This document shows, piece after piece, positions 1 to 12,690 of a stretch of 64,000 nucleotides of DNA. Made by a program: the position numbers and the translations under genes. Source of the stretch: Pelovirga terrestris (GTDB taxonomy: Bacteria; Desulfobacterota; Desulfuromonadia; Desulfuromonadales; Geopsychrobacteraceae). The notes beneath the pieces were generated by a model. That model was given only the letters and a program-made list of their open reading frames with translations. It made no database searches and had not been told where the DNA came from. Each line of letters begins with the position of its first letter. Position 1 is the stretch's first letter. Location of the stretch: positions 124,001-188,000 of the forward strand of contig NZ_JACWUN010000005.1 of assembly GCF_014773365.1 (NCBI RefSeq), in the 5' to 3' direction.

Positions 1-2
1 GC

Positions 3-494
3 TTAAGCCTGGTTGATACCGCGACGTGCGTAAATCTCTTCAGGACTTTTAAGCATCTTTAAAGCATTAATAGTAGCTTTGACGACATTGTGCGGGTTGT
101 TTGTGCCCAGACATTTAGTCAATACGTTACCAACCCCGACCGACTCAAGAACCGGTCGCACTGCGCCACCGGCAATAACCCCGGTACCCTCTGATGCGGG
201 CTTAAGCAACACCCTGCCTGCTCCAAACTTGCCGACAACATCATAAGGGATAGTACTTCCCTGCTGGATCGGAACCCGGATCAGGCTTTTCTTGGCTTGC
301 TCAACCGCCTTACGGATCGCTTCCGGCACTTCTTTGGCCTTACCAAGACCATAACCAACATGACCATCACCATCACCGACAACAACCAGGGCAGAAAAGC
401 TGAATCGACGTCCACCTTTTACAACTTTGGCATTACGATTGATATGAATTACCCGGTCGGTCAATTTCAATTTATCTGGATCAATGCGCAGCAC
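3..494 (-). CDS. rpsE: 30S ribosomal protein S5
   Basis: Small-subunit protein S5, which sits near the decoding site and contributes to translational accuracy. The 163-residue product has the N-terminal double-stranded-RNA-binding half ([15 protein letters not shown] near residue 17) and the C-terminal half with the [15 protein letters not shown] stretch. The start is GTG, with GAGGAG seven bases upstream. It is the last gene of the spc series visible here; the stop is two bases from the window edge, so rpmD and the rest of the series would lie outside. Confidence 0.97.
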   Translation of the reverse strand: MLRIDPDKLKLTDRVIHINRNAKVVKGGRRFSFSALVVVGDGDGHVGYGLGKAKEVPEAIRKAVEQAKKSLIRVPIQQGSTIPYDVVGKFGAGRVLLKPASEGTGVIAGGAVRPVLESVGVGNVLTKCLGTNNPHNVVKATINALKMLKSPEEIYARRGINQA

Positions 495-506
495 AGATCA
501 TCTCCT

Positions 507-869
507 CTATAGTTTGAGTCCAGCTTCCCGTGCCGCATCGGCCAGAGCCTGAACGCGCCCCTGATACAGGAATCCATTTCGATCAAAAACAACATTGCTG
601 ATATTCTTTTCCAGTGCCTTGCGAGCAACAGCTGCGCCCACAACCTTTGCAGCTTCCACATTGCCCTTGTGGTTCATATCGATGCCGCTTTCTAACGTTG
701 AGGCCGCCACTAAAGTAGCACCTGCAGTGTCATCAATAATCTGGGCATAAATATGATTTGCACTGCGAAAAACAGACAGCCTGGGGCGCTCACTTGTTCC
801 ACGAACTTTTTTACGCACGCGGGCTTGACGCTTGAGTCGTGCCTGACGTCTCATCTGAGAAACATTCAC
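507..869 (-). CDS. rplR: 50S ribosomal protein L18
   Basis: L18 binds 5S rRNA in the central protuberance together with L5. The product is 120 residues, the usual bacterial length, with the basic N-terminal tail ([15 protein letters not shown]) and the family ending [17 protein letters not shown]. The GTG start is preceded by GGAG at seven bases; an internal ATG five codons later is a less likely start. It lies between rplF and rpsE in normal spc order. Confidence 0.96.
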   Translation of the reverse strand: MNVSQMRRQARLKRQARVRKKVRGTSERPRLSVFRSANHIYAQIIDDTAGATLVAASTLESGIDMNHKGNVEAAKVVGAAVARKALEKNISNVVFDRNGFLYQGRVQALADAAREAGLKL

Positions 870-895
870 CGTCTTGCTCCTTGCTTTATAATCAT

Positions 896-1432
896 CTATT
901 TACCAGTTTTGCCGGCTTTACGCAGAATACGTTCATCGGCATACTTGATGCCTTTACCTTTGTAAGGTTCCGGGGCCCGGAAAGAGCGTATTTTGGCTGA
1001 GGTCGAACCAACCAGTTGCTTATCAATGCCGACAACGCTCAACTTGGTCTGCTTTTCAACTTCAACGGAGATACCTTCAGGCAGCTCATAAACCACCGGG
1101 TGGGAATAACCAAGCGACATGGTCAACACATTGCCACTGATTTCAGCCCGGTAACCAACACCATTGATTTCAAGGGCCTTTTTAAAGCCCTGAGAGACCC
1201 CTACTACCATATTATTGATCAGGGAACGGGTCAAACCATGCAATGCGAGATCGGTTTTTTCGTTACTGGGACGATTGACAATAATTTGCTCCGCCTCCAC
1301 AGCAATCACCATGCGCTCATGCAATGATTGTTTCAATGTTCCTTTTGGCCCAGTCACGGTCATCTCATTTCCACTCAGAGAAACCTTTACTCCAGCAGGA
1401 ATGGCAACTGGCAACTTTCCTATACGTGACAT
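896..1432 (-). CDS. rplF: 50S ribosomal protein L6
   Basis: L6 binds 23S rRNA near the GTPase-associated region and the sarcin-ricin loop. The 178-residue product begins [14 protein letters not shown], typical of L6, and carries the C-terminal signature [11 protein letters not shown] that marks the second of its two similar domains. The length and the position between rpsH and rplR are standard. Confidence 0.97.
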   Translation of the reverse strand: MSRIGKLPVAIPAGVKVSLSGNEMTVTGPKGTLKQSLHERMVIAVEAEQIIVNRPSNEKTDLALHGLTRSLINNMVVGVSQGFKKALEINGVGYRAEISGNVLTMSLGYSHPVVYELPEGISVEVEKQTKLSVVGIDKQLVGSTSAKIRSFRAPEPYKGKGIKYADERILRKAGKTGK

Positions 1433-1453
1433 TTTGATACTCCTCGCTCTGCT

Positions 1454-1852
1454 TTACCAGATGGTACAGATAACTTCGCCACCAACATTCTCACGGCGCG
1501 CAGAGACGTCGTCCATGACACCCCTGGAGGTCGACAATATGGATACTCCGAGGCCATTTTTAACCCTGGGTATTTCATCCTTACTGACGTAGACGCGGCA
1601 ACCAGGCTTTGAAATTCGCTTAATCTCATGAATAACAGGCGATTGGTTATCATCGTATTTCAGGAAGATACGCAGGATACCTTGTTTTTTATCACTAATG
1701 ACTTTAAAATTTTTCAAATAACCCTGCTCATGCAATACCGTTGCAACCGCAACCTTCATATTGCTCGACGGCACATCAAGTTTTGCATGACCGGCCATGC
1801 CTGCATTACGAATGCGGGTCAGCAAATCTGCCATCGGATCTGTCATGGACAT
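1454..1852 (-). CDS. rpsH: 30S ribosomal protein S8
   Basis: S8 is an early 16S-rRNA-binding protein of the small-subunit platform; in E. coli it is also the translational repressor of the spc operon. The 132-residue product starts [16 protein letters not shown] and ends [20 protein letters not shown], both typical of S8. Whether S8 represses its own operon in this organism cannot be judged from the sequence. Confidence 0.97.
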   Translation of the reverse strand: MSMTDPMADLLTRIRNAGMAGHAKLDVPSSNMKVAVATVLHEQGYLKNFKVISDKKQGILRIFLKYDDNQSPVIHEIKRISKPGCRVYVSKDEIPRVKNGLGVSILSTSRGVMDDVSARRENVGGEVICTIW

Positions 1853-1873
1853 AAATGGTTCTCCTTAACGCTG

Positions 1874-2059
1874 TTACCAGCTGGACTTGACGACTCCGGG
1901 AATTTTTCCTTCGGACGCCAGTTTCCGCAGACAAATTCTGCACATATCAAACTTACGATAATAAGCACGTGGACGACCGCAAATCGGGCAGCGATTATAC
2001 TGACGAACTCCGAACTTTTGGGTTCGTTGTGATTTAGCAATCATCGATTTCTTTGCCAC
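1874..2059 (-). CDS. rpsN: 30S ribosomal protein S14, zinc-binding type
   Basis: A short 61-residue S14 of the type Z (C+) form. Two CxxC pairs (CPIC and CRIC) make the zinc ribbon, unlike the roughly 100-residue zinc-free S14 of E. coli. It starts [12 protein letters not shown] from a GTG codon behind GGAGG. S14 packs into the head of the 30S subunit. The type Z form in the spc series is usual for this bacterial group. Confidence 0.96.
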   Translation of the reverse strand: MAKKSMIAKSQRTQKFGVRQYNRCPICGRPRAYYRKFDMCRICLRKLASEGKIPGVVKSSW

Positions 2060-2083
2060 AGTTTCCTCCGCTTCGGGTAATAA

Positions 2084-2623
2084 CTATTTTCTGAACGGCA
2101 TGCCAAGGCCGGACAAGAGAGCACGTCCTTCCTCGTCTGTTTTGGCCGTTGTAACAATGGTAATGTTCATTCCGGAAACCTTGGCAATAAGATCGAGATC
2201 GATTTCGGGAAAAATAAGTTGTTCGCGGATACCTAGGGTGTAATTACCACGACCATCAAAAGCCTTTGGTGAAATTCCCTTAAAGTCGCGAACACGTGGC
2301 AAGGCAACGTTAATAAGGCGATCGAGAAACTCCCAGGCCCGATCTTGGCGCAGGGTAACGCATGCTCCAATCGACATTTCTTCACGCAGCTTAAAGCTGG
2401 CGATCGACTTTCTTGCCTTAGTAATAACTGCCTTTTGTCCGGTAATCCGACCGAGCTCCTCAACTGCCGATTCGAGAAGCTTAGGGTTCTGAATCGCTTC
2501 CCCGAGTCCCATGTTAAGAACTACCTTCTCAATTCTTGGAACTTCCATCACATTTCTGTACTGGAATTCTTTCATCAGAGCCGGGACCTGCTCCTGAAGA
2601 TGCATCTGCTTTAACCTGGCCAT
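2084..2623 (-). CDS. rplE: 50S ribosomal protein L5
   Basis: L5 binds 5S rRNA and forms the intersubunit bridge with S13. I chose the ATG at 2623 (179 residues, [12 protein letters not shown]), with GGAG six bases upstream, over an in-frame TTG just before it. Family hallmarks include [28 protein letters not shown] and the C-terminal [16 protein letters not shown]. Confidence 0.97.
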   Translation of the reverse strand: MARLKQMHLQEQVPALMKEFQYRNVMEVPRIEKVVLNMGLGEAIQNPKLLESAVEELGRITGQKAVITKARKSIASFKLREEMSIGACVTLRQDRAWEFLDRLINVALPRVRDFKGISPKAFDGRGNYTLGIREQLIFPEIDLDLIAKVSGMNITIVTTAKTDEEGRALLSGLGMPFRK

Positions 2624-2635
2624 CAAGATCTCCGT

Positions 2636-2965
2636 TTACTTATCAACGCTCGCGTTACATTTCTTACAGTAACGGGTTTTATTACCATCTTCGAGTTTAC
2701 GCACGCCGGTACGCGTCGGCTCATTACAGGAGCCGCAGACCAACATCACATTGGAAAGACTGATTGCAGCTTCTTTTTCAACAATGCCGCCCTCCGGGTT
2801 GAGCTGGCTCGGTCGCGTATGACGCTTCACAACGTTTAAACTTTCAACAATGACCCGCCCCTTGTCAGGCATAATGCGCAGCACCTTACCTGTCTTGCCA
2901 CGCTCTTTGCCGGCGATAATCTTTACCATGTCATCTTTTTTGACATGCAGTTTAGCTATAGACAT
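2636..2965 (-). CDS. rplX: 50S ribosomal protein L24
   Basis: L24 is an assembly-initiating 50S protein with an N-terminal KOW motif (DDMVKIIAGKERGKTGKVLR). The 109-residue product then has the usual VVKRHTRPSQ segment and a C-terminal tail with two CxxC pairs (CGSC, CKKC), a zinc-binding arrangement seen in many bacterial L24 proteins. Confidence 0.96.
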   Translation of the reverse strand: MSIAKLHVKKDDMVKIIAGKERGKTGKVLRIMPDKGRVIVESLNVVKRHTRPSQLNPEGGIVEKEAAISLSNVMLVCGSCNEPTRTGVRKLEDGNKTRYCKKCNASVDK

Positions 2966-2991
2966 TACTTAATTTCTCCAGTGATAATTTA

Positions 2992-3360
2992 CTACAGAAC
3001 TTCCGGAGCCAGCGACGCGATTTTCACAAAATGGCGAGCGCGCAGTTCTCTGGCAACAGGGCCAAAAATACGGGTTCCGATCGGCTCATTACCATTATTG
3101 ACAACTACAGCAGAGTTGGTGTCAAAACGGATAAAAGATCCATCCGGACGGGGCACCTCTTTGGTTGTCCGGACAATGACCGCACGCACAACGTCGCCCT
3201 TTTTAACTTTAGAATTTGGCAGAGCCTCTTTCACGCTGCATATGATGATATCGCCAACTCCGGCGTATTTGCGCTTGGAACCACCGGGAACCTTGATACA
3301 GCACAGTTTCTTGGCCCCGGAATTATCTGCCACGCTAAGCATGGATTGCATCTGGATCAT
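2992..3360 (-). CDS. rplN: 50S ribosomal protein L14
   Basis: L14 lies at the subunit interface and contributes to bridges with 16S rRNA. The 122-residue protein from the ATG at 3360 ([18 protein letters not shown]) matches family length exactly. The reading frame stays open upstream to 3414, but that part overlaps rpsQ and is not typical of L14. The conserved [13 protein letters not shown] and [14 protein letters not shown] segments are present. Confidence 0.97.
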   Translation of the reverse strand: MIQMQSMLSVADNSGAKKLCCIKVPGGSKRKYAGVGDIIICSVKEALPNSKVKKGDVVRAVIVRTTKEVPRPDGSFIRFDTNSAVVVNNGNEPIGTRIFGPVARELRARHFVKIASLAPEVL

Positions 3361-3371
3361 GACATTAACTC

Positions 3372-3647
3372 CTACGCCGTAACGGCTTTCTCCAGTATCT
3401 GGCGCACACGCCACCGCTTGTCCTTGGACAAGGGTCTGGATTCAACTATAAGAACCTTATCACCGACGGAACAGCTGTTAGTCTCGTCGTGAGCTTTACA
3501 GGTAACTTTCCGCTTGATGATTTTTTTGTACATACTATGCTTAACCAGGTTATCCATCTTAACGACGACGGTTTTATCCATCTTGTCGCTGACAACGATT
3601 CCAACCCTGGTATTTCTCTTGCCGCGTTCTGTAACTTCTTGACTCAT
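3372..3647 (-). CDS. rpsQ: 30S ribosomal protein S17
   Basis: S17 is an OB-fold primary 16S-rRNA-binding protein. The start at 3647 ([16 protein letters not shown], 91 residues) is preferred because GAGAGG precedes it; the GTG at 3659 would put the start inside the ribosome binding site. The [19 protein letters not shown] and [15 protein letters not shown] segments are typical. It follows rpmC with almost no gap. Confidence 0.95.
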   Translation of the reverse strand: MSQEVTERGKRNTRVGIVVSDKMDKTVVVKMDNLVKHSMYKKIIKRKVTCKAHDETNSCSVGDKVLIVESRPLSKDKRWRVRQILEKAVTA

Positions 3648-3659
3648 GTGGCCTCTCAC

Positions 3660-3851
3660 TTAAGCTTGTTGCTTGCTGGACAGAAATGTCTTAACCCGAG
3701 CAATATCCTTGCGCACCTGGGACACTCTGGCTGAGTTCTCTAAGTGCCCGGTATGCAACTGAAAACGCAGATTAAATAATTCCTTATGCAGTTCGGTCTC
3801 TTTGGCACAAAGCTCATCGATACTGAGATCCTTAAATTCACTAGCCTTCAT
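3660..3851 (-). CDS. rpmC: 50S ribosomal protein L29
   Basis: L29 is a small alpha-hairpin protein at the peptide exit tunnel, near the docking site for SRP and trigger factor. The 63-residue product ([14 protein letters not shown], then [17 protein letters not shown]) has the LFNLRFQ signature. Its stop codon touches the ribosome binding site of rpsQ, consistent with coupled translation. Confidence 0.96.
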   Translation of the reverse strand: MKASEFKDLSIDELCAKETELHKELFNLRFQLHTGHLENSARVSQVRKDIARVKTFLSSKQQA

Positions 3852-4263
3852 TGCCGTCCTCTCTCTTCACAAACCGGGTTTTCATCGGCAGCTTATGGGC
3901 ACCAAGACGAAATGCCTCACGGGCGATTTCTTCGGTTACACCCTGCATTTCATAAAGGATATGTCCCGGCTTGACGACAGCTACCCATTTATCAAGGGAG
4001 CCTTTACCTTTACCCATACGAGTTTCAGCTGGCTTGCTGGTGACCGGCTTATGAGGAAACGCACGAATCCAGATTTTGCCGCCGCGTTTGATATAACGCG
4101 TCATGGCGCGACGTGCAGCTTCAATCTGACGGGATGACAACCAGCCACACTCAGTCGCCTGGAGCGCGTAATCACCGAAGCTCACTTCGGTACCACGAGT
4201 GGCCTGTCCGGTCATCCTGCCGGTAAATTGCTTTCTATGTTTCACCTTCTTGGGCATTAACAT
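3841..4263 (-). CDS. rplP: 50S ribosomal protein L16
   Basis: L16 organises the A-site region of the 50S subunit and contacts the tRNA elbow. The 140-residue product has [15 protein letters not shown], the [16 protein letters not shown] segment and the [18 protein letters not shown] motif. Two ATG codons are possible; the first (4263) has AGGAG at nine bases and is preferred over the one two codons later. The 3' end overlaps the start of rpmC by 11 bases. Confidence 0.95.
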   Translation of the reverse strand: MLMPKKVKHRKQFTGRMTGQATRGTEVSFGDYALQATECGWLSSRQIEAARRAMTRYIKRGGKIWIRAFPHKPVTSKPAETRMGKGKGSLDKWVAVVKPGHILYEMQGVTEEIAREAFRLGAHKLPMKTRFVKREDGNEG

Positions 4264-4279
4264 GATGTGTAACTCCTGA

Positions 4280-4930
4280 TCAGCCCGCTGGCTGTTCTTT
4301 TTCCTTGCCTAGCACTTCACCTTTGAAAATGAGTACCTTCACTCCAATAATTCCGTAGGTCGTCTTTGCTTCAGCAAAACCGTAGTCAATGTCAGCGCGC
4401 AAGGTATGCAGTGGAACGCGACCCTCACGGTACCATTCGGTTCGACTCATCTCAGCACCACCGAGGCGACCGGAACAGGTGATCTTGATCCCTTTGGCCC
4501 CGAATTTCAAGGCCATTGTGACACTTCGTTTCATCGCCCGCCGGAAAGCAACCCGTCTCTCAAGTTGCAGAACCACGTTCTCAGCAACAAGTTGCGCATC
4601 AACTTCAGGCTTGCGAACCTCCTGAATATTAATAAAGCACTCATCATCGGTAATCTTGGCCAATTCTGCTTTCAAAACTTCAACTTCTGACCCTTTTTTA
4701 CCAATAATAATACCCGGACGCGCAGCATAAATATTGATTTTGACTTTATTCGCAGCGCGCTCAAGCTCTATTTTGGAAATGCCCGCATGAAAAAGACGTT
4801 TCTTCAAAAATGCCCGAAGCTTCAAGTCTGCATGAAGTTTAGCTGCATAATCACCATCTGCATACCAGCGGGACTCCCAAGTCCGGTTGATACCCAGACG
4901 AAATCCTATCGGATGAACTTTCTGGCCCAA
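4280..4930 (-). CDS. rpsC: 30S ribosomal protein S3
   Basis: S3 forms part of the mRNA entry channel and of ribosomal helicase activity. The 216-residue product begins [13 protein letters not shown], has the KH-domain GxxG-type loop IIGKKGSE, and ends in a charged tail. The start appears to be TTG with GGAGG seven bases upstream; no ATG lies in frame at the conserved N-terminus. The length is normal. Confidence 0.96.
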   Translation of the reverse strand: MGQKVHPIGFRLGINRTWESRWYADGDYAAKLHADLKLRAFLKKRLFHAGISKIELERAANKVKINIYAARPGIIIGKKGSEVEVLKAELAKITDDECFINIQEVRKPEVDAQLVAENVVLQLERRVAFRRAMKRSVTMALKFGAKGIKITCSGRLGGAEMSRTEWYREGRVPLHTLRADIDYGFAEAKTTYGIIGVKVLIFKGEVLGKEKEQPAG

Positions 4931-4947
4931 AGGGATACCTCCTCGAA

Positions 4948-5280
4948 TTACTTGACGTTCAATACCACTGTAATGTGGCTGGTCGGTTTACGAATCCGGC
5001 TGGCACGCCCTTGAGCCCGCGGCATAAACCGCTTAAGCACTGGACCCTGATCAACCATAATCGATTTGACAAACAACTTGTCGACATCAGCTGCACCCAG
5101 CTGCTCTGCATTGGCCACTGCCGACTTGAGCAACTTGCTAACTATCGGAGCACTTTTCTGGGGAGAAAAGCGCAACAAGTTAAGAGCATCCTGAATATCC
5201 TTACCACGAATCATATCTACTACCAGTCGCGCCTTACGTGGAGAAAGACGGACATTTCGTAACTTAGCTTGTGCTTCCAT
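4948..5280 (-). CDS. rplV: 50S ribosomal protein L22
   Basis: L22 lines the nascent-peptide exit tunnel with its long beta hairpin. The 110-residue protein starts [20 protein letters not shown] and has the hairpin region [18 protein letters not shown] in normal length, with no insertion or deletion of the type linked to macrolide resistance. Confidence 0.97.
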   Translation of the reverse strand: MEAQAKLRNVRLSPRKARLVVDMIRGKDIQDALNLLRFSPQKSAPIVSKLLKSAVANAEQLGAADVDKLFVKSIMVDQGPVLKRFMPRAQGRASRIRKPTSHITVVLNVK

Positions 5281-5307
5281 TATTCGAAACTCCTGTCAGG
5301 ATAGAAA

Positions 5308-5586
5308 CTATCTGACCTTGCTTTTCTTGTCACTGCCATGGCCGTAGTAGGTACGGGTTGGCGCGAATTCACCGAGCTTATGACCAACCATATTTTCACT
5401 GACAAACACCGGCACAAATTTTTTGCCGTTGTGTACAGCAAAGGTCATACCAACGAATTCAGGAATAATTGTCGACCGCCGAGACCAGGTCTTGACTACC
5501 TTGGTGCGACTTGCATCGCCCTCAACTTCAACTTTACGCATCAATGATTCTTGTACGTAAGGTCCTTTTTTTACCGATCTTGCCAC
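5308..5586 (-). CDS. rpsS: 30S ribosomal protein S19
   Basis: S19 is a 30S head protein that contacts S13 and bridges to L5. The 92-residue product has [11 protein letters not shown] at the N-terminus, [20 protein letters not shown], and the C-terminal [13 protein letters not shown] signature. The start is GTG behind GGAGG. Confidence 0.97.
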   Translation of the reverse strand: MARSVKKGPYVQESLMRKVEVEGDASRTKVVKTWSRRSTIIPEFVGMTFAVHNGKKFVPVFVSENMVGHKLGEFAPTRTYYGHGSDKKSKVR

Positions 5587-5610
5587 GTACGCCTCCTACA
5601 GGCTTATAAA

Positions 5611-6438
5611 CTATTTTTTATTTCTACGACGAACAATAAAATTGTCAGTACGCTTGTTGGATCTGGTTTTGTAGCCTTTGGTTGGGACGCCCCAGGGAGT
5701 AACCGGATGCCGCCCACCGGAGCTCTTACCTTCACCACCACCATGGGGGTGATCAACCGGGTTCATGGCCACACCACGTGATTGTGGTCTTTTACCTAAC
5801 CAACGATTACGGCCAGCCTTACCAATCTTGATTTTTTCGTGATCAAGATTTCCTACCTGACCAATAGTCGCGCGGCATTCCTGAAGTACCAGACGTACCT
5901 CGCCCGAAGGTAAACGCAACTGCGCATAACGACCTTCTTTTGCTGCGATCTGGGCGTAGGTACCGGCGCTACGTGCCAACTGTCCACCCTTGCCAACCTT
6001 GAGCTCAACATTGTGGACCCAGGTACCCAGGGGGATTGAGCGAATAGCAAGAGCGTTACCGGGACGAATATCTGCCCCCTCGCTGGCTATCACAGTATCA
6101 CCTACATTGAGCCCTGATGGTGCCAGAATATAGCGCTTTTCACCATCAGCATAAAACAACAAGGCTATCCGGGCGCTACGGTTGGGGTCATATTCAACCG
6201 CTGCAACCTTAGCAGGAACTTCCATCTTGTCACGACGAAAATCAATGACGCGATACTGCTTTTTATGCCCGCCACCGGTGTGTCTCTTGGTAATGCGTCC
6301 AGCATTGTTACGGCCGCCACTACGCTTAATCGGTTCTAGTAATGATCTTTCCGGCTTGCTTTTGGTTATTTCTTCAAAAGTCGAGGACGTCATCTGACGA
6401 CGCCCTGGAGAAGTCGGATTATATTTTCTGATGCCCAT
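5611..6438 (-). CDS. rplB: 50S ribosomal protein L2
   Basis: L2 is essential for subunit joining and peptidyl-transferase-centre structure. The 275-residue product has [16 protein letters not shown] at the start, the [19 protein letters not shown] segment, and the C-terminal [16 protein letters not shown] motif that carries the conserved histidine at the peptidyl transferase centre. Confidence 0.98.
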   Translation of the reverse strand: MGIRKYNPTSPGRRQMTSSTFEEITKSKPERSLLEPIKRSGGRNNAGRITKRHTGGGHKKQYRVIDFRRDKMEVPAKVAAVEYDPNRSARIALLFYADGEKRYILAPSGLNVGDTVIASEGADIRPGNALAIRSIPLGTWVHNVELKVGKGGQLARSAGTYAQIAAKEGRYAQLRLPSGEVRLVLQECRATIGQVGNLDHEKIKIGKAGRNRWLGKRPQSRGVAMNPVDHPHGGGEGKSSGGRHPVTPWGVPTKGYKTRSNKRTDNFIVRRRNKK

Positions 6439-6471
6439 AATTAGCTACTCCATACCTGCTAAGCGTACTGA

Positions 6472-6759
6472 TTAGACGCCGAAAAAATCGATGTCATTAC
6501 CCTCTGCGAGGGTTACAAATGCCTTTTTCCAATTATTACGTTGCCCCAGGTTGGTACCCACACGCTTTACCTTGCCACGAACGACAGCAGTGTTAACGGT
6601 TTTGACCTTAACATCAAAAGCATCTTCAATAGCGCGTTTGATCTCAATTTTATTGGCACCACGCGCAACTTCAAAAGTTACGACACCGGAATCCTCTTTG
6701 AGCAGGTTCCCTTTTTCAGTGATCAAGGGCTTACGAATAATCTGATGCAGTGGTTTCAT
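6472..6759 (-). CDS. rplW: 50S ribosomal protein L23
   Basis: L23 is the exit-tunnel docking site for trigger factor and SRP. The 95-residue product begins [17 protein letters not shown] and has the [19 protein letters not shown] core. Its ATG overlaps the rplD stop by four bases (ATGA), so translation is coupled. Confidence 0.96.
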   Translation of the reverse strand: MKPLHQIIRKPLITEKGNLLKEDSGVVTFEVARGANKIEIKRAIEDAFDVKVKTVNTAVVRGKVKRVGTNLGQRNNWKKAFVTLAEGNDIDFFGV

Positions 6760-7379
6760 TGCTCCAATGCTCCTTCTACTTCTGTCACAGCCGCCTCTGT
6801 CATCATCAGATTCGGATATTTGAGAATATCATAGACATTGATGCCGGCGGCTCGCAGCACTTTGACTTTAGGTAGGTTGCGCGCGGACAGTTCCACATTT
6901 TTGTTTTCACTGTCAATAACAATCAGCGCACCTTCCAACTCAAAACGCTCAACGATCTGGCGGAATTCCTTCGTGCTGATCGCATCAAGCGAAAGCTCTT
7001 TGAGCAACAGTAACTTTTCAGCCTGGAAACGAGCTGAAAGGGCACTGCAAAGAGCAGCCTTCTTGACCTTACGATTCAGCTTGAAGGTAAAAGAACGGGG
7101 GCTCGGACCAAAGGCTACGCCACCACCAACAAAATGGGGAGCGCGAATTGTTCCTTGCCGGGCGTTACCAGTCCCCTTCTGGCGATAAGGCTTCTTGCCG
7201 CCACCGGATACGGCACTGCGGTTTTTAACCGCCGCCGTTCCCTGACGCCGGGCCGCGCGCTGATAACGAACCATGTCATGAAGCAAATAGGCTCTGACTT
7301 CAACATTAAAAACTGAATCCGACAGGGTACACTCACCTACCTGATTTTTATTCTGATCATACAAGGTTGCTGTTGCCAT
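6756..7379 (-). CDS. rplD: 50S ribosomal protein L4
   Basis: L4 shapes the exit tunnel; in E. coli it also represses the S10 operon by acting on its leader. The 207-residue product has the tunnel loop [18 protein letters not shown] and the [11 protein letters not shown] segment. The position between rplC and rplW is standard. No S10-type leader is possible directly upstream of rpsJ here, because tuf lies 23 bases away. Confidence 0.97.
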   Translation of the reverse strand: MATATLYDQNKNQVGECTLSDSVFNVEVRAYLLHDMVRYQRAARRQGTAAVKNRSAVSGGGKKPYRQKGTGNARQGTIRAPHFVGGGVAFGPSPRSFTFKLNRKVKKAALCSALSARFQAEKLLLLKELSLDAISTKEFRQIVERFELEGALIVIDSENKNVELSARNLPKVKVLRAAGINVYDILKYPNLMMTEAAVTEVEGALEQ

Positions 7380-7406
7380 TATCTAACTCCTGAAGCTCCT
7401 GGCCTG

Positions 7407-8030
7407 CTAAGCCTTAATGCCTTTGCGAATCTCTACCAGTCCGTTTTTAGGGCCAGGAACAGCACCACAAACAAGAATAAGATTTTGTTCCGGTCTGACA
7501 TCAACAACAACCAGATTCTGGGTAGTCGTTCGTTGATTACCCATCTGACCGGGCATCTTCTTGCCTTTTACGACCCTGGCTGGGGTAGCTGACTGACCAA
7601 TAGAGCCGGTTCTGCGCTTAAACATGGAACCATGACTGGCGCGACCGCCAGAAAAACCCCAACGCTTAATAACGCCCTGAAACCCCTTACCCTTACTGGT
7701 AGCCGTCACATCAATCCGGTCTCCCGGCTTGAATATATCACAGGAAAACTGATCACCGACGGCACAGGTACCAGCCGTTTGAAATTCGCGGACAAAGGCA
7801 AAAGCACCTTGACCGGCCTTTTTAAAGTGACCCATTTCCGGCTTGTTGACGCGGTGTGCACTTTTGACACCAAAGCCGAGCTGGGCAGCATCGTAACCAT
7901 CGGTACCGACAGTTTTCAGTTGCAGCACAGTGCAGGGACCGGCTTCAATAACCGTCACCGGAATGCGGCGCCCATCGGCCGCATATGTTTGCGACATCCC
8001 TATTTTTTTTCCTAACAATCCATTGATCAT
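7407..8030 (-). CDS. rplC: 50S ribosomal protein L3
   Basis: L3 is an early-assembling 50S protein whose long loop reaches the peptidyl transferase centre. The 207-residue product begins MINGLLGKKIGMSQTY and carries GVIKRWGFSGGRASHGSM and KKMPGQMGN. This last segment contains the glutamine that is N5-methylated in E. coli L3 by PrmB. Confidence 0.97.
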   Translation of the reverse strand: MINGLLGKKIGMSQTYAADGRRIPVTVIEAGPCTVLQLKTVGTDGYDAAQLGFGVKSAHRVNKPEMGHFKKAGQGAFAFVREFQTAGTCAVGDQFSCDIFKPGDRIDVTATSKGKGFQGVIKRWGFSGGRASHGSMFKRRTGSIGQSATPARVVKGKKMPGQMGNQRTTTQNLVVVDVRPEQNLILVCGAVPGPKNGLVEIRKGIKA

Positions 8031-8067
8031 TGTCGTAGCCTTAATTTATCGCTTAAATAACAAACGC

Positions 8068-8376
8068 TTAGAGCTTAATTTCCACGTCTACACCTGCTGA
8101 CAAATCGAGTTTCATCAGTGCGTCAACAGTCTGCTGAGTTGGGTCCATAATATCGAGCAGGCGCTTGTGAGTCCGGATTTCAAACTGCTCGCGACTCTTT
8201 TTATCGACATGGGGACCACGAAGCACACAGTATTTATTGATTATAGTGGGCAGAGGAATAGGGCCGACCAAGCGGGAACCAGTGCGTTTGGTCGTATCAA
8301 CAATCTCTGCTACAGCCTGATCCAGCAGGCTGTGATCATAGGCCTTCAGGCGAATTCTGATTTTTTGTGTAGACAT
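8068..8376 (-). CDS. rpsJ: 30S ribosomal protein S10
   Basis: S10 is a 30S head protein that also pairs with NusB in antitermination complexes. The 102-residue product has [17 protein letters not shown], the [27 protein letters not shown] loop region (summarised, residues about 39-65) and the [12 protein letters not shown] signature. It is the first gene of the classical S10 operon but sits only 23 bases after tuf, so it is probably transcribed from the str promoter. Confidence 0.97.
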   Translation of the reverse strand: MSTQKIRIRLKAYDHSLLDQAVAEIVDTTKRTGSRLVGPIPLPTIINKYCVLRGPHVDKKSREQFEIRTHKRLLDIMDPTQQTVDALMKLDLSAGVDVEIKL

Positions 8377-8399
8377 CTGTTTTCCTCAGTTTTTTATTG

Positions 8400-9593
8400 T
8401 TACTCAATCACTTCACTGACAACGCCGGCGCCGACAGTACGGCCACCTTCGCGGATTGCAAAGCGCAACTCTTTATCCATCGCAATCGGGGTGATCAGAT
8501 CAACCGTCATAGCGATGTTATCGCCCGGCATGACCATCTCAACGCCTTCCGGCAGCTCGACAATCCCGGTCACGTCGGTGGTCCGGAAATAGAACTGGGG
8601 ACGGTAGCCTTTGAAGAAGGGGGTATGACGTCCTCCTTCTTCCTTGGTCAGGATGTAGGCTTCGGCCTTGAACTTGGTGTGCGGGGTGATACTGCCGGGC
8701 TTGGCCAGCACTTGGCCACGCTCGATATCTTCACGCTTGACGCCGCGCAACAGGATGCCGACATTGTCGCCGGCCTGCCCCTGATCGAGCAGCTTGCGGA
8801 ACATCTCGACGCCGGTAACAACCGTCTTGACGGTGGGCTTCATGCCGACGATGGCAACTTCTTCCTGCACCTTGATGATGCCGCGCTCGATCCGCCCGGT
8901 GGCAACAGTACCACGGCCGGAGATGGAGAAGACATCTTCAACCGGCATCAGGAACGGACGGTCAATCGCCCGCTCGGGCTCGGGGATGTAGCTGTCAACG
9001 GCGTCCATCAGCTCGAGAACCTTGTTCTTGCCGATCTCGTCGTCACGCCCTTCGAGGGCGGCCAGGGCACTGCCGGCGATGATCGGAATATCATCACCAG
9101 GGAAATCGTAGCTGGACAGCAGCTCGCGAATTTCCATATCGACCAGCTCAAGCAGTTCTTCGTCATCAACCATGTCGGCTTTGTTCAAAAAGACAACCAT
9201 CGCCGGTACGCCAACCTGACGGGCGAGCAGGATGTGCTCACGGGTCTGGGGCATCGGGCCGTCGGCGGCTGAAACAACCAGAATGGCGCCGTCCATCTGC
9301 GCGGCTCCGGTGATCATGTTCTTGACATAGTCGGCGTGACCGGGGCAGTCAACGTGAGCATAGTGACGGTTCTCGGTCTCGTACTCAACGTGGGCGGTGG
9401 CGATGGTGATACCACGCTCGCGCTCTTCGGGGGCGTTGTCGATCTGGTCAAAGGCTTTGACCTCACCTTTGCCCATCTTCTCTGCCAGAACCCTGGTGAT
9501 CGCAGCGGTCAGGGTGGTCTTGCCATGGTCGACGTGACCAATTGTTCCAACGTTAACGTGCGGCTTTAACCGCTCAAATTTTGCCTTCGCCAT
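8400..9593 (-). CDS. tuf: Elongation factor Tu (copy 1, in str operon)
   Basis: EF-Tu is the GTPase that delivers aminoacyl-tRNA to the ribosomal A site. The 397-residue product has the G1 motif GHVDHGKTT near residue 18, DCPGHADY (G3), and NKADM (G4), followed by two beta-barrel domains ending in [14 protein letters not shown]. The ribosome binding site GAGGAG overlaps the end of fusA. The predicted protein is identical to copy 2 at 24698-25891, and the DNA reads identical throughout the coding region, ending at a shared base a few positions upstream of the start codon; this suggests ongoing gene conversion. Confidence 0.98.
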   Translation of the reverse strand: MAKAKFERLKPHVNVGTIGHVDHGKTTLTAAITRVLAEKMGKGEVKAFDQIDNAPEERERGITIATAHVEYETENRHYAHVDCPGHADYVKNMITGAAQMDGAILVVSAADGPMPQTREHILLARQVGVPAMVVFLNKADMVDDEELLELVDMEIRELLSSYDFPGDDIPIIAGSALAALEGRDDEIGKNKVLELMDAVDSYIPEPERAIDRPFLMPVEDVFSISGRGTVATGRIERGIIKVQEEVAIVGMKPTVKTVVTGVEMFRKLLDQGQAGDNVGILLRGVKREDIERGQVLAKPGSITPHTKFKAEAYILTKEEGGRHTPFFKGYRPQFYFRTTDVTGIVELPEGVEMVMPGDNIAMTVDLITPIAMDKELRFAIREGGRTVGAGVVSEVIE

Positions 9594-9604
9594 TGTAAAC
9601 TCCT

Positions 9605-11683
<2,079 letters not shown>

Positions 11684-11709
11684 AATCTATCTCCTAATGA
11701 CAACCGGGC

Positions 11710-12180
11710 CTACCAGCGATAATGAGCAAAGGCCTTATTGGCTTCAGCCATTCGATGGGTATCTTCACGCTTCTTGACTGCAGTGCCACGATTGTTGGAT
11801 GCATCAAGGAACTCACCTGCCAAGCGCTCACACATGGTTTTCTCACTACGCCCCTTGGCGTAGGTCACCAACCAGCGCATCGCCAGAGCTGTACGTCGTG
11901 ACGGACTCACCTCAACCGGCACCTGATAAGTCGAACCGCCAACCCGGCGGGATTTGACCTCAAGCATGGGGCGGACGTTGTCCATTGCTGTTTTGAATAC
12001 GTCAAGCGGGTTATTGCCGCTGCGCTCAGCAACAATATCAAAAGCGCCGTAAACGATCTGCTCGGCGGTGCTCTTCTTGCCGTCGACCATGACGTTATTA
12101 ACAAACTTGGCAACCAACTGATCGCCAAACTTGGGATCAGGCAGAATTACACGCTTGGGAACTTCTCTTCTTCTTGGCAT
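11710..12180 (-). CDS. rpsG: 30S ribosomal protein S7
   Basis: S7 nucleates assembly of the 30S head and contacts E-site tRNA. The 156-residue product begins [16 protein letters not shown] and has the [12 protein letters not shown] hairpin and the C-terminal [20 protein letters not shown]. It lies between rpsL and fusA as in the classical str operon. Confidence 0.98.
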   Translation of the reverse strand: MPRRREVPKRVILPDPKFGDQLVAKFVNNVMVDGKKSTAEQIVYGAFDIVAERSGNNPLDVFKTAMDNVRPMLEVKSRRVGGSTYQVPVEVSPSRRTALAMRWLVTYAKGRSEKTMCERLAGEFLDASNNRGTAVKKREDTHRMAEANKAFAHYRW

Positions 12181-12204
12181 AAGGTCCTCTTCTTCCGACT
12201 TTGT

Positions 12205-12576
12205 TTACTTCGGGCGCTTGGCGCCGTACTTGGAACGTCCCTGCTTACGATCTTTAACACCGGCAAGGTCAAGGGTTCCACGCACAATATGATAACGCAC
12301 ACCTGGCAAGTCTTTTACCCGGCCACCCCTGATCAGGACCACAGAGTGCTCCTGCAGATTGTGACCGACCCCCGGGATATAAGAGGTTACGACCATGCCG
12401 TTGGTCAACCGAACACGCGCAACTTTACGCAACGCCGAGTTGGGTTTCTTTGGTGTTGTTGTATAAACCCGCGTACAGACTCCACGCCGCTGAGGACAGG
12501 ATTTTAACGCCGGAGAGCTGGACTTGACCACTCTCTTTTGACGTCCGTTGCGAATCAGCTGGTTAATTGTTGGCAT
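12205..12576 (-). CDS. rpsL: 30S ribosomal protein S12
   Basis: S12 is the decoding-site protein that monitors codon-anticodon pairing. The 123-residue product starts [13 protein letters not shown] and has wild-type-looking streptomycin-region motifs ([12 protein letters not shown] and [13 protein letters not shown]). It is the first gene behind a strong promoter at 12649-12677 and opens the str-S10-spc series. Confidence 0.98.
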   Translation of the reverse strand: MPTINQLIRNGRQKRVVKSSSPALKSCPQRRGVCTRVYTTTPKKPNSALRKVARVRLTNGMVVTSYIPGVGHNLQEHSVVLIRGGRVKDLPGVRYHIVRGTLDLAGVKDRKQGRSKYGAKRPK

Positions 12577-12648
12577 CTTGTTGCTCCCAATTTTTTATCA
12601 TCATTTCAATCACCTATTTACCAAGCTTTCCGCGAGGAAAACTCGCAG

Positions 12649-12677
12649 ACATTATCAATCGGCCCATGCTTTGTCAA
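12649..12677 (-). promoter_or_regulatory. Sigma-70 promoter for the str-S10-spc series
   Basis: On the minus strand the sequence reads TTGACA (12672-12677), a 17-base spacer, then TAATGT (12649-12654), close to the consensus for housekeeping sigma factors. The predicted transcript begins about 65 bases before the rpsL start. A GCGAG-TTTTC-CTCGC hairpin (12632-12646) lies at the very 5' end of the message. No second comparable promoter was seen between here and the left edge. Confidence 0.8.
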
Positions 12678-12690
12678 GCTCTTTTATTCC

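Noticed and set aside
8377-8399. A classical S10 leader before rpsJ
   Set aside because: Only 23 bases separate tuf from rpsJ, too short for the known leader structure.
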